NCBI RefSeq assembly: GCF_002632615.1
Contig: NZ_NITZ01000020.1
Location: 89,269-100,004, forward strand
Reading direction: 5' to 3'
Source of the DNA: Xenorhabdus miraniensis
GTDB lineage: Bacteria > Pseudomonadota > Gammaproteobacteria > Enterobacterales > Enterobacteriaceae
DNA: 10,736 bases
This document shows positions 1 through 8,100 of this stretch, in pieces. The stretch's first letter is position 1, and every line of letters begins with the position of its first letter. The position numbers and the translations under genes are program-made. The notes beneath the pieces are model-generated. The model was given only the letters and a program-made list of their open reading frames with translations, had not been told where the DNA came from and ran no database searches.

Positions 1-1
1 C

Positions 2-112
2 TTCGGCCGTTTACCGGATTATATGCTGCCGGCCAGCTTTACCCGCATTGCATCTGTGCCGCTGACCCTGAACGGCAAGCTGGATCGCCGCGCCTTGCCG
101 GAACCGGCATGG
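2..112 (+). other. C-terminal end of an adenylation domain (module entering the window)
   Basis: This is the last part of the small A subdomain: the A9-like LPDYMLPASF stretch and the A10 motif NGKLDR, whose Lys normally contacts the adenylate. The specificity-determining pocket lies upstream of the window, so the substrate of this module cannot be read. It resembles the same region of the next A domain (3216-3307), but the DNA differs at many positions, so it is not part of the near-identical copy pair. Confidence 0.93.
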
Positions 113-3100
113 GAAAACCAAGACAGTTATGTCGCTCCCCGCAATGCACTGGAAACCCAACTGTGTGCTATCTGGCAAGAAATATTGGGGTTGGAGCAGG
201 TTGGCATCGAAGATAACTTCTTCCGCATCGGTGGTAACTCCCTTACGGCGATTAAGCTCACGGCAGCTATTCGCCGAGCCTTGGCAATGGAAGTCTCACT
301 GGCGCAATTGTTTGAGCTGAAAACCATCGCTGGCTTAGTCACTCATATAGGACAGCAGGCTTATACGATCATCCCTCACCTTGCACTGGAACATTACCCT
401 TTATCGTTTGCTCAGGAGCGGATGTTATTTATCGAGCAGTTTGAACAAGGCACTAGCGCCTACCACATCCCTTATCTGGTTGAGCTGGATAACGACGCCT
501 GTCTGCCCTTGTTAGAAACTGCCATTAACCGGCTGGTTGAACGTCATTCCGTGATGAAGATGGTCTATCCCAATAATAATCAGGGACAGATTTACCCACA
601 AATGTCGGGCGATGATTTAATTATCCAGTCACAATCCTGTGGAGATCTTGGCACTCTCTTGAGCATGGTTCACGCTGAAATAGCCACACCCTTTGATCTG
701 GCTACCGAACCGAGCCTGCGTTTGTGTCATTATCAATTGTTCGATAATCAATTGACCAATAAGCAAGTGACCGATAAACATTACCTGTTAATGTTGTGGC
801 ACCACATTGCCATTGATGGCTGGTCCATTGATATTTTTATGGATGAACTGGCAGAGATTTATCACTCCTTGTCAGAAGGCCGTGACAGCCAGCTAGTGCC
901 TCTGGAGATCACCTATGGCGATTACGCTGCATGGCAACGGGAATATTTACAGGGTGAAGTGCGTGAACGCCAGCTTGCCTACTGGCAGAAAACCTTGGCC
1001 GGCTACGAACCCCTGGCTTTACCAACAGATCACCCCAGACCCGCCCAGGTCAATTATCAAGGGCGGGATTTCAATTTTACGCTGGATACAGCGCTGTCTG
1101 CGCAGCTAAGAACATTGGCTAAGGCTCAGGAAACCACCTTATATACTGTGCTGCTCAGTGGCCTTTATGTCACGCTGGCAAAATTATCCGGACAGGATGA
1201 TATCGTACTGGGGACGCCTACCGATAACCGACATCATGCACAAACTCAGTCCCTGATTGGTATGTTCGTCAACTCACTGGTCTTAAGAGCACAGATTCAA
1301 CAAACTGCCAGTGTGGAAAGCCTGATTAAACAGACCCATAAGATGGTGACCGAAGCCAAGAACTATCAGGATATGCCGTTTGAACATCTGGTTGAAACAC
1401 TGGGAATTGAACGTGATACCTCCCGCCACCCGATTTTTCAGGTGATGTTCAGCTTACAAAGTTTTGGTGAGAACCTGCCAAACAGAACCCCCCTGCCATT
1501 TAATCCGGTTACACTGGACGACTCTCCAGATAGTCCCGCTAAGTTTGATCTGAGCCTGTTTTTGTCCGACAGGCAGGCCAATATTACGGGTTGTCTGAAT
1601 TACGCGGTCAGCCTGTTTGACGAGGAAACCATCGTGCGGTTGGTGGCTATCTACCAACGGGTGCTGGCTGCATTAGTGGCAAATCAGAAACAATCCCTGT
1701 CTGAGCTTGATATCCTGCCCGCACAAGACCGTCATACCCTGCTGCACACCTGGAACCAGACCGATGTTTCCTACCCGCAGGACAAAACCCTGCAACAGGT
1801 GTTTGAAGCACAGGCATCCCAGCATCCTGATGCCACTGCCATCATATTTGAAGATCAAAGCATGAGCTATGGCGAACTCAACCGACGCGCCAATCGTCTG
1901 GCGCATCATTTGATTGCATTGGGAGTACGTCCGGATGATTTGGTTGCCATTTGTCTTGAGCGCAGTCCGGACATGGTGGTGGGGTTGCTCGCTATCCTCA
2001 AGGCGGGCGGCGCTTATGTGCCACTCGATCCGACTTATCCGGCTGAAAGGCTGGCCTATATGCTGGAAGATGCCAAACCAGTGGCTTTGCTGACCCAGAC
2101 AGCCCAGGCCGGGAAACTGACCCGCGACGTTCCCATGGCGTTAATCGATAACACAGTATTGCTCGATAGTCCGGCTCCACTCTTTGAAACTGTATTAGAT
2201 AATAACACCCTGCCGGACAATAATCCGGACACACCGGCTCTGGGGCTGACCTCACGCCATCTGGCCTATGTGATCTACACCTCTGGTTCTACCGGCCTGC
2301 CCAAGGGGGTAATGGTCGAGCACCGCAATGTGCTGCGCCTGATTATCAATAGTGGCTTCGCCGACGTGGGTCCCGCTGACTGCATTGCCCATTGTGCCAA
2401 TACATCATTCGATGCCGCCACATGGGAGATTTGGTCTGCCCTGCTCAACGGCGGATGCCTGTATATTGTTCCATCGTCAGTGTTACTCGAACCGATACGT
2501 TTCCGTCATACCTTAATCAAGGGAAAAGTCACCGCGTTATGGTTAACCGTTGGTTTGTTTAACGAGTACCTTGATACGCTTCTTCCGGTGTTCGGGCAAC
2601 TGCGCTACCTGCTTGTCGGGGGGGATGTGCTCAATCCACAGAAGATAAGGCAAGTGCAATTAGCTGACACCCCGCCTGTACATCTGATTAACGGCTATGG
2701 CCCGACAGAAACGACAACCTTTGCCACAACATATGCCATGACTTCCCTTGTCGATGTGAGCCAGTCAATCCCGATTGGCCGGCCCATTGGCAATACCCGG
2801 ATTTATTTGCTTGATCCTCACGGGCAACTTGTTCCGGTGGGGGCAATGGGTGAAATTCATATCGGTGGAACGGGTGTCGCCCGTGGCTATCTGAACCGCC
2901 CTGAACTGACGAAAGAGCGTTTCCTGCCCGATCCCTTCTTCCCGGATCCGGATGCCCGCATGTACAAGACCGGGGATCTCGGTCGCTGGCTGCCGGACGG
3001 CAATATCGAATACCTTGGGCGCAATGATTTTCAGGTCAAAATCCGCGGTTTCCGCATTGAGCTGGGGGAAATCGAAAATGCCCTTGCTTCCCACCCGCAA

Positions 3101-4990
3101 GTCAGACAAGCGGTGGTGGTTGTCCATGAACATAACGGGAATAAAGTACTGGCCGCGTATCTGGTCACAGAGAGTGCCCTGTCTGATGATATCCTGATTA
3201 GGTATCTCTCCTCCCGCCTGCCGGAATATATGCTGCCGGCCAGCTTTACCCGCATTCAATCCATGCCCCTGACCCGGAACGGTAAAGTGGATCGCCATGC
3301 CCTGCCAGAGCCAATCTGGGAAAACAGGGACAACTATGTTGCTCCCCGTAATGAACTGGAAACCCGGCTGTGTGCCATTTGGCAGGCGGTATTGGGGCTG
3401 GAACACATCGGCATTGAAGATAACTTTTTCCGCATTGGTGGTGATTCGATTGTCAGTATCCAGCTCGTTTCCAAACTGCGTCAGGCAGGCTTTTCCCTTC
3501 AGGTTAAATCGATTTTTGAAGCGCCAACGGTGGCCCGGTTAGCCCAACTGCTGACATTGTCATCATCGACAGCAAAAGTCATTGCAGAGCAGGGATTATT
3601 AAACGGGGAATTTGGTTTATTGCCTATCCAGCAGACTTTCTTCGACTGGAGCTTATCGAATCCGCACCATTGGAATCAGGCATTTATGCTCCAGCTTCCC
3701 GGATACATCAAACATGCGGATATTGAGCAAGCTTTAATCAGCCTGACTGAGCGGCATGATATGTTACGTACCCATTTTGCCCACACTGAAAATGGCTACC
3801 GCCAGTGTTATTCTGCGGAAACCGCTCTCTGTCTGCCAGCATTACTGCACTGTGATGTCAGTCAGTTCTCAGACGCTGAACTACATCAACAATTGACCCA
3901 ATGGCAAAACGGGTTTGATTACCATAACGAGCCATTATGGCAGGCTGGTCACCTGACCGGATACGCTGATGGCAGTGCCCGGCTGTTCTTTGCGTTTCAT
4001 CATCTAATTATTGACGCAGTGTCGTGGCGCATTATTACTGAAGATATGCGTCTGTTATTGCAGGGCATGGCGTTACCAGCGAAGACCAGCAGTTACCGGC
4101 AATGGGTGGCCGCTGTCCATCATTATGCAGAACAACATCAAGATGAAGTGCCCTACTGGCAACGGATGATGGCCCAACAAACAGTAGCCGGAAAAACCAT
4201 CAAACCAGCGCTGGATAGCATCACCCAGCACGGGTTAAGCATTTCTGCTGAGATGACGAACATCCTGCTACACGAAGCCAACATCGGTTACCACACGGAA
4301 ATTAACGACTTACTGCTGAGCGCACTGGCACTGGCCTTGCAGGAAACTTTCTCACAAGACGTAAACTACATCCTTCTGGAAGGACACGGTCGGGAACCCA
4401 TTGATAAAACATTGGATCTTTCCGAAACCGTCGGTTGGTTTACAACCATGTACCCCGTTCGTCTGGCAATGCAGGCTGATATTGCAGAAACCATTATTCA
4501 CACCAAAGAGATGCTTCGGGGCATACCAAACAAAGGTATTGGCTACGGCGCATTACATCAAGCGGGATATCTGACAGGCGATTTGCCAGCCATCAGTTTC
4601 AACTACCTCGGGCAATTAGGAGGAGCCAGCCATCAAGACTGGCTCATAACCAGTGATGGTTGTGGGGATATGATCGCCAGCGAAAACGACAGCCACTTAC
4701 TGTTGGGCATCAACGGCGCAGTTCAGGCAGGAAAACTGCAATTTAGTGTGGATTCCCGTCTGCCACAATCCCAGACCGCGGTGTTTATCAAGGCATTTGA
4801 ACAAGCACTCATTAACATCACCGCGACGGGTCAAAAACAGGCTCAGGCAGGAGGAATAAAAACCTCCAGTGATTACGGAATCAAGGGCGTTTCGATGGAG
4901 CAGCTAAACCAGCTCACGCATCGTTTTGCTCAAGTGAATAATGAAAATCCGCACCTCCAACCACAAAAGAAAACAATTTTGGACTTGTAA
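2..4990 (+). CDS. Nonribosomal peptide synthetase, 5'-partial: (A)-PCP-C-A-PCP-E with C-terminal tail
   Basis: Multimodular NRPS that activates amino acids as adenylates, loads them on carrier domains and condenses them in the cytoplasm. The frame is open from base 2 and already encodes A-domain sequence (FGRLPDYMLPASF), so the Met at 23 is internal and the true start lies upstream. Counting that Met as residue 1, the visible 1655 residues are: end of A (1-30, NGKLDR), PCP (37-105, Ser73 in GGNS), LCL-type C (117-560, HHIAIDG at 260-266), A (570-1095), PCP (1103-1172, Ser1142 in GGDS), E (1190-1609, HHLIID at 1326-1331) and a 46-residue tail ending ILDL. All catalytic motifs look intact. The TAA at 4988-4990 is followed three bases later by the next synthetase gene in the same frame, so the two are surely one operon. 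Predicted output of the complete module: a D-Val-like residue. Synthetase type is near certain; the product is unknown. Confidence 0.97.
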   Translation, partial: FGRLPDYMLPASFTRIASVPLTLNGKLDRRALPEPAWENQDSYVAPRNALETQLCAIWQEILGLEQVGIEDNFFRIGGNSLTAIKLTAAIRRALAMEVSLAQLFELKTIAGLVTHIGQQAYTIIPHLALEHYPLSFAQERMLFIEQFEQGTSAYHIPYLVELDNDACLPLLETAINRLVERHSVMKMVYPNNNQGQIYPQMSGDDLIIQSQSCGDLGTLLSMVHAEIATPFDLATEPSLRLCHYQLFDNQLTNKQVTDKHYLLMLWHHIAIDGWSIDIFMDELAEIYHSLSEGRDSQLVPLEITYGDYAAWQREYLQGEVRERQLAYWQKTLAGYEPLALPTDHPRPAQVNYQGRDFNFTLDTALSAQLRTLAKAQETTLYTVLLSGLYVTLAKLSGQDDIVLGTPTDNRHHAQTQSLIGMFVNSLVLRAQIQQTASVESLIKQTHKMVTEAKNYQDMPFEHLVETLGIERDTSRHPIFQVMFSLQSFGENLPNRTPLPFNPVTLDDSPDSPAKFDLSLFLSDRQANITGCLNYAVSLFDEETIVRLVAIYQRVLAALVANQKQSLSELDILPAQDRHTLLHTWNQTDVSYPQDKTLQQVFEAQASQHPDATAIIFEDQSMSYGELNRRANRLAHHLIALGVRPDDLVAICLERSPDMVVGLLAILKAGGAYVPLDPTYPAERLAYMLEDAKPVALLTQTAQAGKLTRDVPMALIDNTVLLDSPAPLFETVLDNNTLPDNNPDTPALGLTSRHLAYVIYTSGSTGLPKGVMVEHRNVLRLIINSGFADVGPADCIAHCANTSFDAATWEIWSALLNGGCLYIVPSSVLLEPIRFRHTLIKGKVTALWLTVGLFNEYLDTLLPVFGQLRYLLVGGDVLNPQKIRQVQLADTPPVHLINGYGPTETTTFATTYAMTSLVDVSQSIPIGRPIGNTRIYLLDPHGQLVPVGAMGEIHIGGTGVARGYLNRPELTKERFLPDPFFPDPDARMYKTGDLGRWLPDGNIEYLGRNDFQVKIRGFRIELGEIENALASHPQVRQAVVVVHEHNGNKVLAAYLVTESALSDDILIRYLSSRLPEYMLPASFTRIQSMPLTRNGKVDRHALPEPIWENRDNYVAPRNELETRLCAIWQAVLGLEHIGIEDNFFRIGGDSIVSIQLVSKLRQAGFSLQVKSIFEAPTVARLAQLLTLSSSTAKVIAEQGLLNGEFGLLPIQQTFFDWSLSNPHHWNQAFMLQLPGYIKHADIEQALISLTERHDMLRTHFAHTENGYRQCYSAETALCLPALLHCDVSQFSDAELHQQLTQWQNGFDYHNEPLWQAGHLTGYADGSARLFFAFHHLIIDAVSWRIITEDMRLLLQGMALPAKTSSYRQWVAAVHHYAEQHQDEVPYWQRMMAQQTVAGKTIKPALDSITQHGLSISAEMTNILLHEANIGYHTEINDLLLSALALALQETFSQDVNYILLEGHGREPIDKTLDLSETVGWFTTMYPVRLAMQADIAETIIHTKEMLRGIPNKGIGYGALHQAGYLTGDLPAISFNYLGQLGGASHQDWLITSDGCGDMIASENDSHLLLGINGAVQAGKLQFSVDSRLPQSQTAVFIKAFEQALINITATGQKQAQAGGIKTSSDYGIKGVSMEQLNQLTHRFAQVNNENPHLQPQKKTILDL
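131..337 (+). other. Peptidyl carrier protein domain (PCP 1)
   Basis: Thiolation domain with the core DNFFRIGGNSL. The Ser at 239-241 is the expected 4'-phosphopantetheine attachment site. The motif has Asn before Ser (GGNS) where the two later PCPs have Asp (GGDS). This PCP is followed directly by a condensation domain with no E domain, whereas the GGDS PCPs are each followed by E. That split between GGxS variants is common in NRPSs and fits delivery of an L residue to the next C domain. Confidence 0.94.
371..1702 (+). other. Condensation domain, LCL type
   Basis: About 444 residues, the usual C-domain size. Visible motifs are C1-like LSFAQERM, the catalytic HHxxxDG as WHHIAIDGWS (His261 is the likely catalytic second His), YGDYAAWQ, IGMFVNSLVLR and HPIFQVMFS. 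It follows a PCP with no E domain and lacks the extra N-terminal His motif of dual C/E domains, so LCL (L-donor, L-acceptor) is the best subtype. A short repeat-like insertion, NQLTNKQVTDK, sits just before the active-site motif. It shows no close similarity to the C domains of the downstream gene. Confidence 0.9.
1730..3307 (+). other. Adenylation domain, predicted Val-like substrate (copy 1)
   Basis: Complete A domain with MSYGEL (A1), LKAGGAYVPLDP (A2), YTSGSTGLPKG (A3), FDAATWEIW (A4), NGYGPTETT (A5), GEIHIGGTGVARGYLNRP (A6), YKTGDLGRW (A7), GRNDFQVKIRGFRIELGEIE (A8) and NGKVDR (A10). Reading the ten pocket positions by eye against GrsA gives D-A-W-W-L-G-G-T-F-K. The well-known valine code is DAFWIGGTFK, so eight of ten match and the two changes are hydrophobic. 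Val is the best guess, with Leu or Ile possible. From 1733 on, the DNA is a near-perfect copy of the A domain at 6572-8146. Confidence 0.9.
1733..3598 (+). repeat. Long direct repeat, copy 1 (A-PCP block)
   Basis: Compared line by line with 6572-8437 (constant offset 4839), these 1866 bases show only four mismatches: 3298, 3487, 3520 and 3572. The first 1565 bases are identical. Three differences are synonymous and one changes Ala1184 to Thr. The left edge is sharp (base 1732 differs and the preceding sequence is unrelated). The right edge fades into the E domains. Confidence 0.95.
3329..3538 (+). other. Peptidyl carrier protein domain (PCP 2)
   Basis: Carrier domain with DNFFRIGGDSI; the phosphopantetheine Ser is encoded at 3446-3448. 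The GGDS form and the E domain directly after it fit a carrier that presents its residue for epimerization. Its DNA differs from PCP 3 (8168-8377) at only two positions (3487 and 3520), both synonymous, so the proteins are identical here. Confidence 0.94.
3590..4849 (+). other. Epimerization domain (E 1)
   Basis: Condensation-fold domain that converts the PCP-bound L residue to D. Diagnostic motifs are the active site HHLIIDAVSWR, EGHGREP (carrying the second catalytic Glu of E domains), TVGWFTTMYPVRL and FNYLGQLGG. Length of about 420 residues is normal. The E domain in the downstream gene is a clear relative, but most of it has diverged and it is five residues shorter in a variable loop. 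An exception is a 178-bp stretch around the active site that is nearly identical. Confidence 0.95.
3839..4016 (+). repeat. Short near-identical patch in E domains, copy 1
   Basis: This stretch matches 8678-8855 with four mismatches in 178 bases (3881, 3900, 3930, 4006), while the E-domain sequence on both sides is clearly more diverged. It covers the segment leading up to and including the HHLIID active site. Confidence 0.8.
4850..4987 (+). other. C-terminal tail, likely docking partner of the next synthetase
   Basis: After the E domain there is a 46-residue tail. It starts like an ordinary E-C linker (SDYGIKGVS, compare SDYGVKGIS in the internal linker at 9692-9718), becomes polar and low-complexity (NNENPHLQPQ), and ends with KKTILDL. 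TubC-type N-terminal docking domains are known to bind short C-terminal linear motifs of the upstream protein, and the next gene begins with such a domain. The role is inferred from position and partner; there is no strong family motif. Confidence 0.6.
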
Positions 4991-5002
4991 AAAATGTTGA
5001 TG
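4980..5002 (+). promoter_or_regulatory. Three-base gene junction with weak ribosome-binding site
   Basis: The upstream stop TAA (4988-4990) is separated from ATG 4994 by AAA only. The sole Shine-Dalgarno-like bases are GGA at 4981-4983, ten bases before the ATG, inside the end of the upstream gene. Such a weak site right at a stop codon points to translational coupling. A second in-frame ATG lies at 5000-5002 and would shorten the protein by two residues. No promoter or terminator is visible between the genes. Confidence 0.6.
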
Positions 5003-5158
5003 CTATTTAAAGAACTTAACAAAAATCATGTATCAGTATGGGTTTGTGAGAATAAGTTGAAGCTGGCATTTACAGGGGATAATCCCCCTGCTCAACTTAT
5101 TGATAAGGTTAAGCAGAGAAGAGAGGACGTATTAGATTTCCTAAACGAGAAAAATATC
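4994..5158 (+). other. TubC-like N-terminal docking domain
   Basis: The first 55 residues match the TubC N-terminal docking type: a short helix (LFKELNKNHV), two beta strands (SVWVCENKLKLAF) and a following helix pair (PAQLIDKVKQRREDVLDFL). These domains mediate specific hand-over between separate synthetase proteins. A roughly 28-residue spacer (FSEEEFKSF... to PSPRN) joins it to the C domain. The coding sequence here is A+T-rich: 18 of 60 G+C at 5161-5220, against 33-34 of 60 in sampled A-domain stretches. Confidence 0.85.
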
Positions 5159-8100
5159 TTCTCTGAAGAAGAATTCAAAAGTTTTATTTTCAGTGAAAAT
5201 CATGCTGGATTGAATGATTCTGTCCCATCTCCCAGAAACAAAATTGAAGCGATATTTCCTGCCAACAGTTTGCAACAGGGATTTGTATACCATTATCTGG
5301 CTCAGCCACAGGATGATGCCTATCGTGTACAATTGCTGGTGGATTATCACACCAATGTTGATCTTGCTGCCTATCAAGAAGCATGGTCACTGGCTTCGCT
5401 CCGTTTTCCCATCCTCAGAACCGCATTTGATTGGGAGGGAGAGATATTACAGATAATCACAGCGGGTTCCAGTATTGGCCCAACGAATTTTACTTCCCTG
5501 AATATCACTCAATTATCAGAAGAAGATCGCAACAAAGCCATTGAAGCGATCCAACAAAATGACCGCAATCTGCCTTTTGATTTAAATCAGCCCGGATTAA
5601 TCCGTTTCACATTCATCAAACAGGATGAACAGCTAATAACAGTGTTAATCACTCTGCATCACTGCATTGTAGATGGCTGGAGTTACCCGATTTTATTACA
5701 GGCTGTGCATGAGTATTACAACCAACTGATAAAGGGACAAATACCACAAGTTGTAGTGGAACAGGCTTATCTGGCAACCCAACAATACCATCTTGATCAT
5801 AAAACCGAATCAGAAGCCTATTGGGATGAATGCAAAGCACAATTTCAGAGAGCTAATGATCTTTCAGCGCTGTTAAGTCATCACACTGACTTAACGCAGA
5901 TAAAAGCCGTTGAAAAGCCTGCTGAACAGATACTCACTATACAGGGAAGCATTTATGAACAGCTAAAAGACACGTGCCGGACACAAGGCGTTACGCTCAA
6001 TGTGGTCCTGCAATTTGCCTGGCATAAATTATTGCACAGTTATACTGGCGATAAGCAAACCATTGTTGGCACCACCGTGTCTGGTCGCGATGTTCCCATA
6101 GAGGGTATTGAGTCCAGTGTGGGACTGTATATCAATACATTGCCGTTGATGGTGCAATGGGAGTCGACAAGCAGTGTGGCTGCTGTCTTACAAGACATCC
6201 AAAAAAATATCGCCGCACTCAACAGCCACAGTGCCGTATCACTCGCCAGCTTGCAGCCAGATGGAGAACGGTTATTCCATAGCCTGCTGGTTTTTGAAAA
6301 CTACCCTGCCCCAGCGCTGAGCGAAAACAAGGAAGGCATAGAACATACCCTGACATTCCGACATGCTGTCGAAAAAGTAGATTATCCGGTGTTATTAATG
6401 GCCTATGAGCAAGATAACCGTTTAATCATAAAATTAAGTTATGGTGAAGACTGGCTGACGGAAAAACAGGTACAACGCCTGCTTTGCCAGCTTGAATGTA
6501 TTCTGCGCGCTGTAGCATGTAATCCACACCAGTCTCATACGTCAGTAACACTCCTCAGTGAAGAAGAGCGCCATACCCTGCTGCACACCTGGAACCAGAC
6601 CGATGTTTCCTACCCGCAGGACAAAACCCTGCAACAGGTGTTTGAAGCACAGGCATCCCAGCATCCTGATGCCACTGCCATCATATTTGAAGATCAAAGC
6701 ATGAGCTATGGCGAACTCAACCGACGCGCCAATCGTCTGGCGCATCATTTGATTGCATTGGGAGTACGTCCGGATGATTTGGTTGCCATTTGTCTTGAGC
6801 GCAGTCCGGACATGGTGGTGGGGTTGCTCGCTATCCTCAAGGCGGGCGGCGCTTATGTGCCACTCGATCCGACTTATCCGGCTGAAAGGCTGGCCTATAT
6901 GCTGGAAGATGCCAAACCAGTGGCTTTGCTGACCCAGACAGCCCAGGCCGGGAAACTGACCCGCGACGTTCCCATGGCGTTAATCGATAACACAGTATTG
7001 CTCGATAGTCCGGCTCCACTCTTTGAAACTGTATTAGATAATAACACCCTGCCGGACAATAATCCGGACACACCGGCTCTGGGGCTGACCTCACGCCATC
7101 TGGCCTATGTGATCTACACCTCTGGTTCTACCGGCCTGCCCAAGGGGGTAATGGTCGAGCACCGCAATGTGCTGCGCCTGATTATCAATAGTGGCTTCGC
7201 CGACGTGGGTCCCGCTGACTGCATTGCCCATTGTGCCAATACATCATTCGATGCCGCCACATGGGAGATTTGGTCTGCCCTGCTCAACGGCGGATGCCTG
7301 TATATTGTTCCATCGTCAGTGTTACTCGAACCGATACGTTTCCGTCATACCTTAATCAAGGGAAAAGTCACCGCGTTATGGTTAACCGTTGGTTTGTTTA
7401 ACGAGTACCTTGATACGCTTCTTCCGGTGTTCGGGCAACTGCGCTACCTGCTTGTCGGGGGGGATGTGCTCAATCCACAGAAGATAAGGCAAGTGCAATT
7501 AGCTGACACCCCGCCTGTACATCTGATTAACGGCTATGGCCCGACAGAAACGACAACCTTTGCCACAACATATGCCATGACTTCCCTTGTCGATGTGAGC
7601 CAGTCAATCCCGATTGGCCGGCCCATTGGCAATACCCGGATTTATTTGCTTGATCCTCACGGGCAACTTGTTCCGGTGGGGGCAATGGGTGAAATTCATA
7701 TCGGTGGAACGGGTGTCGCCCGTGGCTATCTGAACCGCCCTGAACTGACGAAAGAGCGTTTCCTGCCCGATCCCTTCTTCCCGGATCCGGATGCCCGCAT
7801 GTACAAGACCGGGGATCTCGGTCGCTGGCTGCCGGACGGCAATATCGAATACCTTGGGCGCAATGATTTTCAGGTCAAAATCCGCGGTTTCCGCATTGAG
7901 CTGGGGGAAATCGAAAATGCCCTTGCTTCCCACCCGCAAGTCAGACAAGCGGTGGTGGTTGTCCATGAACATAACGGGAATAAAGTACTGGCCGCGTATC
8001 TGGTCACAGAGAGTGCCCTGTCTGATGATATCCTGATTAGGTATCTCTCCTCCCGCCTGCCGGAATATATGCTGCCGGCCAGCTTTACCCGCATTCAATC

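Noticed and set aside
23..25. ATG at 23 as the true start of the first gene
   Set aside because: The frame is open before it and encodes A-domain sequence up to the window edge, so this Met is internal.
1998..2255. Minus-strand 85-codon frame repeated at 6837-7094
   Set aside because: Shadow of the duplicated A domain; its identity is explained by the repeat.
2765..3406. 213-codon open frame on the minus strand, with a near-identical partner at 7604-8245
   Set aside because: It lies antisense to the A domain in both copies. Its conservation simply follows the copied DNA, there is no ribosome-binding site or recognisable protein, and the sense strand carries full A-domain motifs.
4988..4996. 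Frameshift or nonsense mutation splitting a single gene
   Set aside because: A TubC-type docking domain directly after the start codon and a non-linker tail before the stop indicate a genuine protein boundary. Read-through remains only a side possibility.
5141..5390. Minus-strand short frames over the docking region
   Set aside because: The + strand encodes a continuous docking-C domain protein here; the antisense frames show no family features.
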